This document shows positions 35,409 to 38,209 of a DNA stretch of 38,209 bases, piece by piece (within the stretch, counting starts at the first letter, position 1; the number at the start of each line of letters is the position of its first letter). The notes beneath the pieces were generated by a model. The model searched no databases. It worked only from the letters and a program-made list of their open reading frames with translations, and had not been told where the DNA came from. The position numbers and the translations under genes are program-made. The stretch is taken from assembly GCA_028284485.1 (NCBI GenBank), contig JANQRQ010000009.1, positions 1-38,209 of the forward strand, read 5' to 3'. This DNA comes from Planctomycetaceae bacterium (lineage in GTDB: Bacteria > Planctomycetota > Planctomycetia > Planctomycetales > Planctomycetaceae).

Positions 35409-36545
35409 ATGCCAACGGAACCGTTCACATCCCTCCGCCGTATTAACGGCAACCAACGCGCCCGCCGAAGTCCATTTTCGGAATGGGCCTTGGTGGTGCT
35501 TCTCGGCTGTTTGCCGGTCGTAACCCTCTTCACCAGTGGGTGCGGAACGACGCAAAGCCGCATGGCGACTGAGCAAATTCTTCTTTCGGCTGCGGTCGAT
35601 GACAGCATTTCCCAAATCGACTTCCGCGACCTTTCCGGAAGAAAAGTGTATCTCGACACACAGTTTGTGCGAAACGTTAAGGGGATTGGTTTTGTCAACG
35701 CGGATTACATTATTAGCTCCTTGCGTCAGCAATTGGTCGCCGCCCACTGCCTGATCCAGGACAATTTGAAGGACTCCGATTATGTCGTCGAGCCCCGAGT
35801 CGGTGCGCTCGGCAATAACGGTCATGAAATCAGTTACGGAATTCCCGCCAGCAATGCGATTTCATCAGCTTCGAGTCTTGTCCCCACGATGCCTCAGATT
35901 CCCACCATTCCAGAACTGTCGCTCGCCAAGCGGAATCATCAATCCGCGTCTGTCAAAATCGGCGTGTTTGCCTACAACCGTCATACCAAACATCCTGTTT
36001 GGCAATCGGGAATCGCGCAGTCGAAAAGCACAGCCAAGGACACATGGGTCCTGGGAATGGGTCCCTTCCAACGCGGGACAATCTACGAAGGGACTCACTT
36101 CGCAGGTGGCAAAATCGGCATTCCGCTCGTGGCGTCTGACGAACCGGATCACAAGCATCCTGCGATTCCGTACAGCGAGGAGTTTCATTTCACCGAACCG
36201 GAATCTCCAACAATGCTAACCGGTGATCCGCTAGAAGGCGGAGATTCCAATTCCGGCTCCGAGTCGGAATCGAAACATGCCAATTCGGACACGGGCGATG
36301 ACGAAACCGTTATTCTGACAAACTCCGAGGATGCGGCTCCGGAAAAGGCAAAGCCGCAAAAACCGAAAGGCGGAGTTGTATTTCCCGTAGGTTCCGAAAG
36401 CCCCGACCCAACCAAAGCGGTCAAGCGCGTGCCGGGTTTATTGGATGCACCATCCCCCAAGCCCGCCCCCCAAAAGGGTAAACCGGCCGACGATCCTATT
36501 GGCCGCACGAAGGTAGAATCGCTACCCGCTTCGCCTCGTGAGTAG
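35409..36545 (+). CDS. Predicted lipoprotein, resembling a planctomycete family of unknown function
   Basis: 378 residues. The N-terminus is basic, then WALVVLLGCLPVVTLFTSGC gives a lipobox with Cys45 as the likely lipid-modified residue. Residues 50-130 (RMATEQILLSAAVDDSISQI, GRKVYLDTQF, DYIISSLRQQLVA) look like a small alpha/beta domain. I associate this with the DUF6655 lipoproteins of planctomycetes, from memory only. Residues 170-240 continue with VKIGVFAYNRHTKHPVWQSG. The last 110 residues are low-complexity, Ser/Asp/Glu then Pro/Lys rich, and probably disordered. Role unknown. The start lacks a good ribosome site, and a long leader precedes it. Confidence 0.78.
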   Translation: MPTEPFTSLRRINGNQRARRSPFSEWALVVLLGCLPVVTLFTSGCGTTQSRMATEQILLSAAVDDSISQIDFRDLSGRKVYLDTQFVRNVKGIGFVNADYIISSLRQQLVAAHCLIQDNLKDSDYVVEPRVGALGNNGHEISYGIPASNAISSASSLVPTMPQIPTIPELSLAKRNHQSASVKIGVFAYNRHTKHPVWQSGIAQSKSTAKDTWVLGMGPFQRGTIYEGTHFAGGKIGIPLVASDEPDHKHPAIPYSEEFHFTEPESPTMLTGDPLEGGDSNSGSESESKHANSDTGDDETVILTNSEDAAPEKAKPQKPKGGVVFPVGSESPDPTKAVKRVPGLLDAPSPKPAPQKGKPADDPIGRTKVESLPASPRE

Positions 36546-36913
36546 CCACGCCACTCGGTCGCGACTGCTACCAATGCGGTTGGTCGGTTCTGTGACCTTA
36601 TTCAAGGCATGCTGCCGTCCACGCAACAAAGTCGATATCCTCGATACATGGCTGTTTCGTCGATCTCCAAGGCCCGGCGGATCACGTACGACGAGTGTTC
36701 GTCTAACGGCTTCCGATAGAGGCCAACCAGCGACCTAATCGCCAGCGCATCAAGGCATTGAGCAGCTCGGACAAAAACGCATCCTTAGACCGCGGTCATT
36801 TCCGAACAGCGTACGGCTAAATGTGTTCGCTGCGAGCATACGAAAGCTCGTCGAGCCGCGGAGATGTCGATTCGCAGCCTTTCACACTGGCATTTGTCAT
36901 TGGAATGAATTAC
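36546..36913. other. Intergenic region with no recognised gene
   Basis: About 370 bp between the lipoprotein stop and the operator-like site at 36914. It has frequent stops in all frames, and a minus-strand frame at 36785-36991 that covers the downstream promoter is not credible. A weak accaa/ttggt stem lies near 36569-36585. Nothing else is supported. Confidence 0.45.
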
Positions 36914-36952
36914 ATCCGATTCAATCGGATCGTATCTCTGCTTCCGTATACT
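36914..36952 (+). promoter_or_regulatory. Operator-like palindrome and -10 box upstream of the small membrane protein and aroA
   Basis: ATCCGATT, 1-nt centre, AATCGGAT (36914-36930) is a perfect 8-bp inverted repeat. A -10 box TATACT lies at 36947-36952. The place where the -35 box should be (about 36924-36929) falls inside the inverted repeat and has no consensus, so the promoter may need an activator or be blocked by a repressor there. Confidence 0.45.
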
Positions 36953-36969
36953 GAATTGCGAGGTTCGCG

Positions 36970-37185
36970 ATGAGCGTCGCCGTACTGGCAATTATCGTTG
37001 TGTCGATTCTCGCATTGACCTACGCCATTACCTGGTACCTGTACGGAACTTCGCAAGTCGTTCTACCATGGGTCATCGCTGCTGGATTAATCGCGCTCGT
37101 TTGCATGTTTTATATCGCGTCGACCGCGAACAAAGCGGTCGGGGGGCGTGAAGAACTCATGCGCGAACTTGAAGAGGTTCAATGA
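36970..37185 (+). CDS. Small two-helix membrane protein
   Basis: 71 residues. ATG 36970 is preceded by GAGG at 36960-36963 with 6-nt spacing, so translation is well supported. Two membrane helices are visible (about 3-25 [20 protein letters not shown], and 31-51 [20 protein letters not shown]). A short charged tail with [12 protein letters not shown] is probably cytoplasmic. No family is recognised. Its TGA overlaps the aroA ATG (ATGA at 37182-37185), so it is translated together with aroA. It might be a small membrane partner or simply a conserved leader gene. Confidence 0.75.
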   Translation: MSVAVLAIIVVSILALTYAITWYLYGTSQVVLPWVIAAGLIALVCMFYIASTANKAVGGREELMRELEEVQ

Positions 37186-38209
37186 CGTCTGAAACCTATT
37201 TGGTTCCAACCGTGACATCCCCGGTACGAGGGACCATCCGACCTCCCGGGTCGAAAAGCTTGACCAATCGCGCATTGATTTGCGCAGCGCTTGCTGACGG
37301 GCATAGTCGCCTGACCGGCGTACTCGACAGCCAGGATACCCATGTCATGATCGACAGCCTGCAGCGGCTCGGCTTTACGATTATGCACGATTCCCAATCG
37401 GCAAACCTTCAGATCACGGGGTGCGCCGCCCAGATTCCGGCTGATTCAGCAGAACTTTGGCTGGAAAACAGCGGGACCAGTATCCGTTTTTTGACAGCAC
37501 TCTGCTCGCTCGGCCAGGGTACTTATCTGTTACGGGGCAACAAGCGGATGAGCGAACGGCCGATCAAGGACCTCACCGATGCATTGGCTCCTCTTGGAAG
37601 CACGGCCCAATGCACTGCAGCCACCGGATGTCCACCGGTCCACATCATCGAAAGCAAGTTTCAAGGAGGCCGAACTGCCGTCGCAGGATCGATTTCGAGT
37701 CAATTCTTGAGTGCGTTGCTCATGGTCGCCCCCTGTGGTTCTCAACAGACCGAAATCGCAGTCGATGGCGAGTTGGTCTCCAAACCCTATGTCGACATGA
37801 CGATCGGAGTGATGAACAAGTTCGGCGTCACCGTTCATACCGACCAAGGGGATTTGTATCGTGTCGGCCCCCAAACGTATCGGCCGACGGAATACTCTGT
37901 CGAACCCGATGCCTCGGCAGCCAGCTATTTTCTCGGGGCGGCTGCCATTACTGGTGGCGAGGTCACCATCGAAGGTCTCTCTCGCGATGCGCTACAAGGC
38001 GACGTCGCATTTGCCGAAGTCTTGGAGCAAATGGGTTGTGAAATAACCTGGCAGTCGGATGCAGTGACAGCTCGCGGGGGATCGCTGCACGGAATCGACG
38101 TCGACATGAACGCCATCAGCGACACAGCTCAAACGTTAGCGGTTGTCGCACTGTTTGCCGAGGGGCCGACACGAATCCGGAACATTGGACATGTGCGCCA
38201 TAAAGAGAC
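37182..38209 (+). CDS. aroA: 3-phosphoshikimate 1-carboxyvinyltransferase (EPSP synthase), 3' end outside window
   Basis: 342 complete codons are visible; the enzyme is normally about 430 residues, so the last fifth is missing. It transfers enolpyruvate from PEP to shikimate-3-phosphate in the aromatic amino-acid pathway. Conserved segments are [12 protein letters not shown] (21-32, with the active-site lysine at 25), SGTSIRFL (97-104), RMSERPI (122-128), [11 protein letters not shown] and [13 protein letters not shown]. The PEP-binding loop reads [10 protein letters not shown] where enterobacterial enzymes have GNAGTAMRPL, so a Phe stands at the position of E. coli Pro101. The start overlaps the stop of the small membrane protein gene. 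Confidence 0.95.
   Translation, partial: MTSETYLVPTVTSPVRGTIRPPGSKSLTNRALICAALADGHSRLTGVLDSQDTHVMIDSLQRLGFTIMHDSQSANLQITGCAAQIPADSAELWLENSGTSIRFLTALCSLGQGTYLLRGNKRMSERPIKDLTDALAPLGSTAQCTAATGCPPVHIIESKFQGGRTAVAGSISSQFLSALLMVAPCGSQQTEIAVDGELVSKPYVDMTIGVMNKFGVTVHTDQGDLYRVGPQTYRPTEYSVEPDASAASYFLGAAAITGGEVTIEGLSRDALQGDVAFAEVLEQMGCEITWQSDAVTARGGSLHGIDVDMNAISDTAQTLAVVALFAEGPTRIRNIGHVRHKE

Overview
The window looks like part of a Planctomycetes chromosome, probably close to Pirellulales-type genera. This is inferred from content. There is a giant secreted protein with an N-terminal LEPR-XLL-like motif and alternating GEVED and FG-GAP modules. There are also an outer PQQ-type propeller, a Tat-exported Gfo/Idh/MocA oxidoreductase, a Ser/Thr kinase-STAND-SUMF1 fusion, and intergenic stretches filled with short palindromic repeats. 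No tRNA, rRNA, CRISPR array, transposase or phage gene was seen.

Layout. (1) 1-4336, minus: the first 1,445 residues of a giant modular surface protein that runs off the left edge. (2) 5151-6764, plus: a RetSat/CrtISO-type FAD oxidoreductase, convergent with an exported alpha/beta hydrolase (6908-8107, minus). (3) 8108-12043: two minus-strand exported proteins (thioredoxin-like fold without a CxxC, and a PQQ propeller) separated by two islands of dispersed hairpin repeats. (4) 12044-16465, minus: the 1,473-residue kinase-STAND-SUMF1 protein. (5) 16795-21575, plus: a VCBS/FG-GAP protein, a Tat-dependent Gfo/Idh/MocA protein and a HEAT-repeat protein. (6) 21697-27639, minus: a tightly packed four-gene cluster in the order STAS-domain protein, permease, ATPase, and a substrate-binding protein with three tandem binding domains. 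Upstream of it lies an NtrC-type response regulator (27957-29351). (7) 29875-34054, plus: metallophosphoesterase, yidC and mnmE, packed end to end. (8) 34162-35025, minus: a PurU-like deformylase. (9) 35409 to the end, plus: a lipoprotein, a two-helix membrane protein and aroA, which is cut by the right edge.

How the genes work together. The yidC-mnmE block and aroA are housekeeping genes. The rest is mostly cell-envelope, sensing and transport. The most unusual unit is the ABC cluster. Three Venus-flytrap domains of the COG2984/TrpX type are fused on one membrane anchor and encoded with a COG4120-like permease and a COG1101-like ATPase. The first gene of the cluster encodes a STAS domain joined to an unrecognised domain of about 330 residues. 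This suggests a transporter with an attached regulatory switch, and it is the best candidate here for an undescribed system. Functions stated for families come from general knowledge; links between neighbouring genes are inference.
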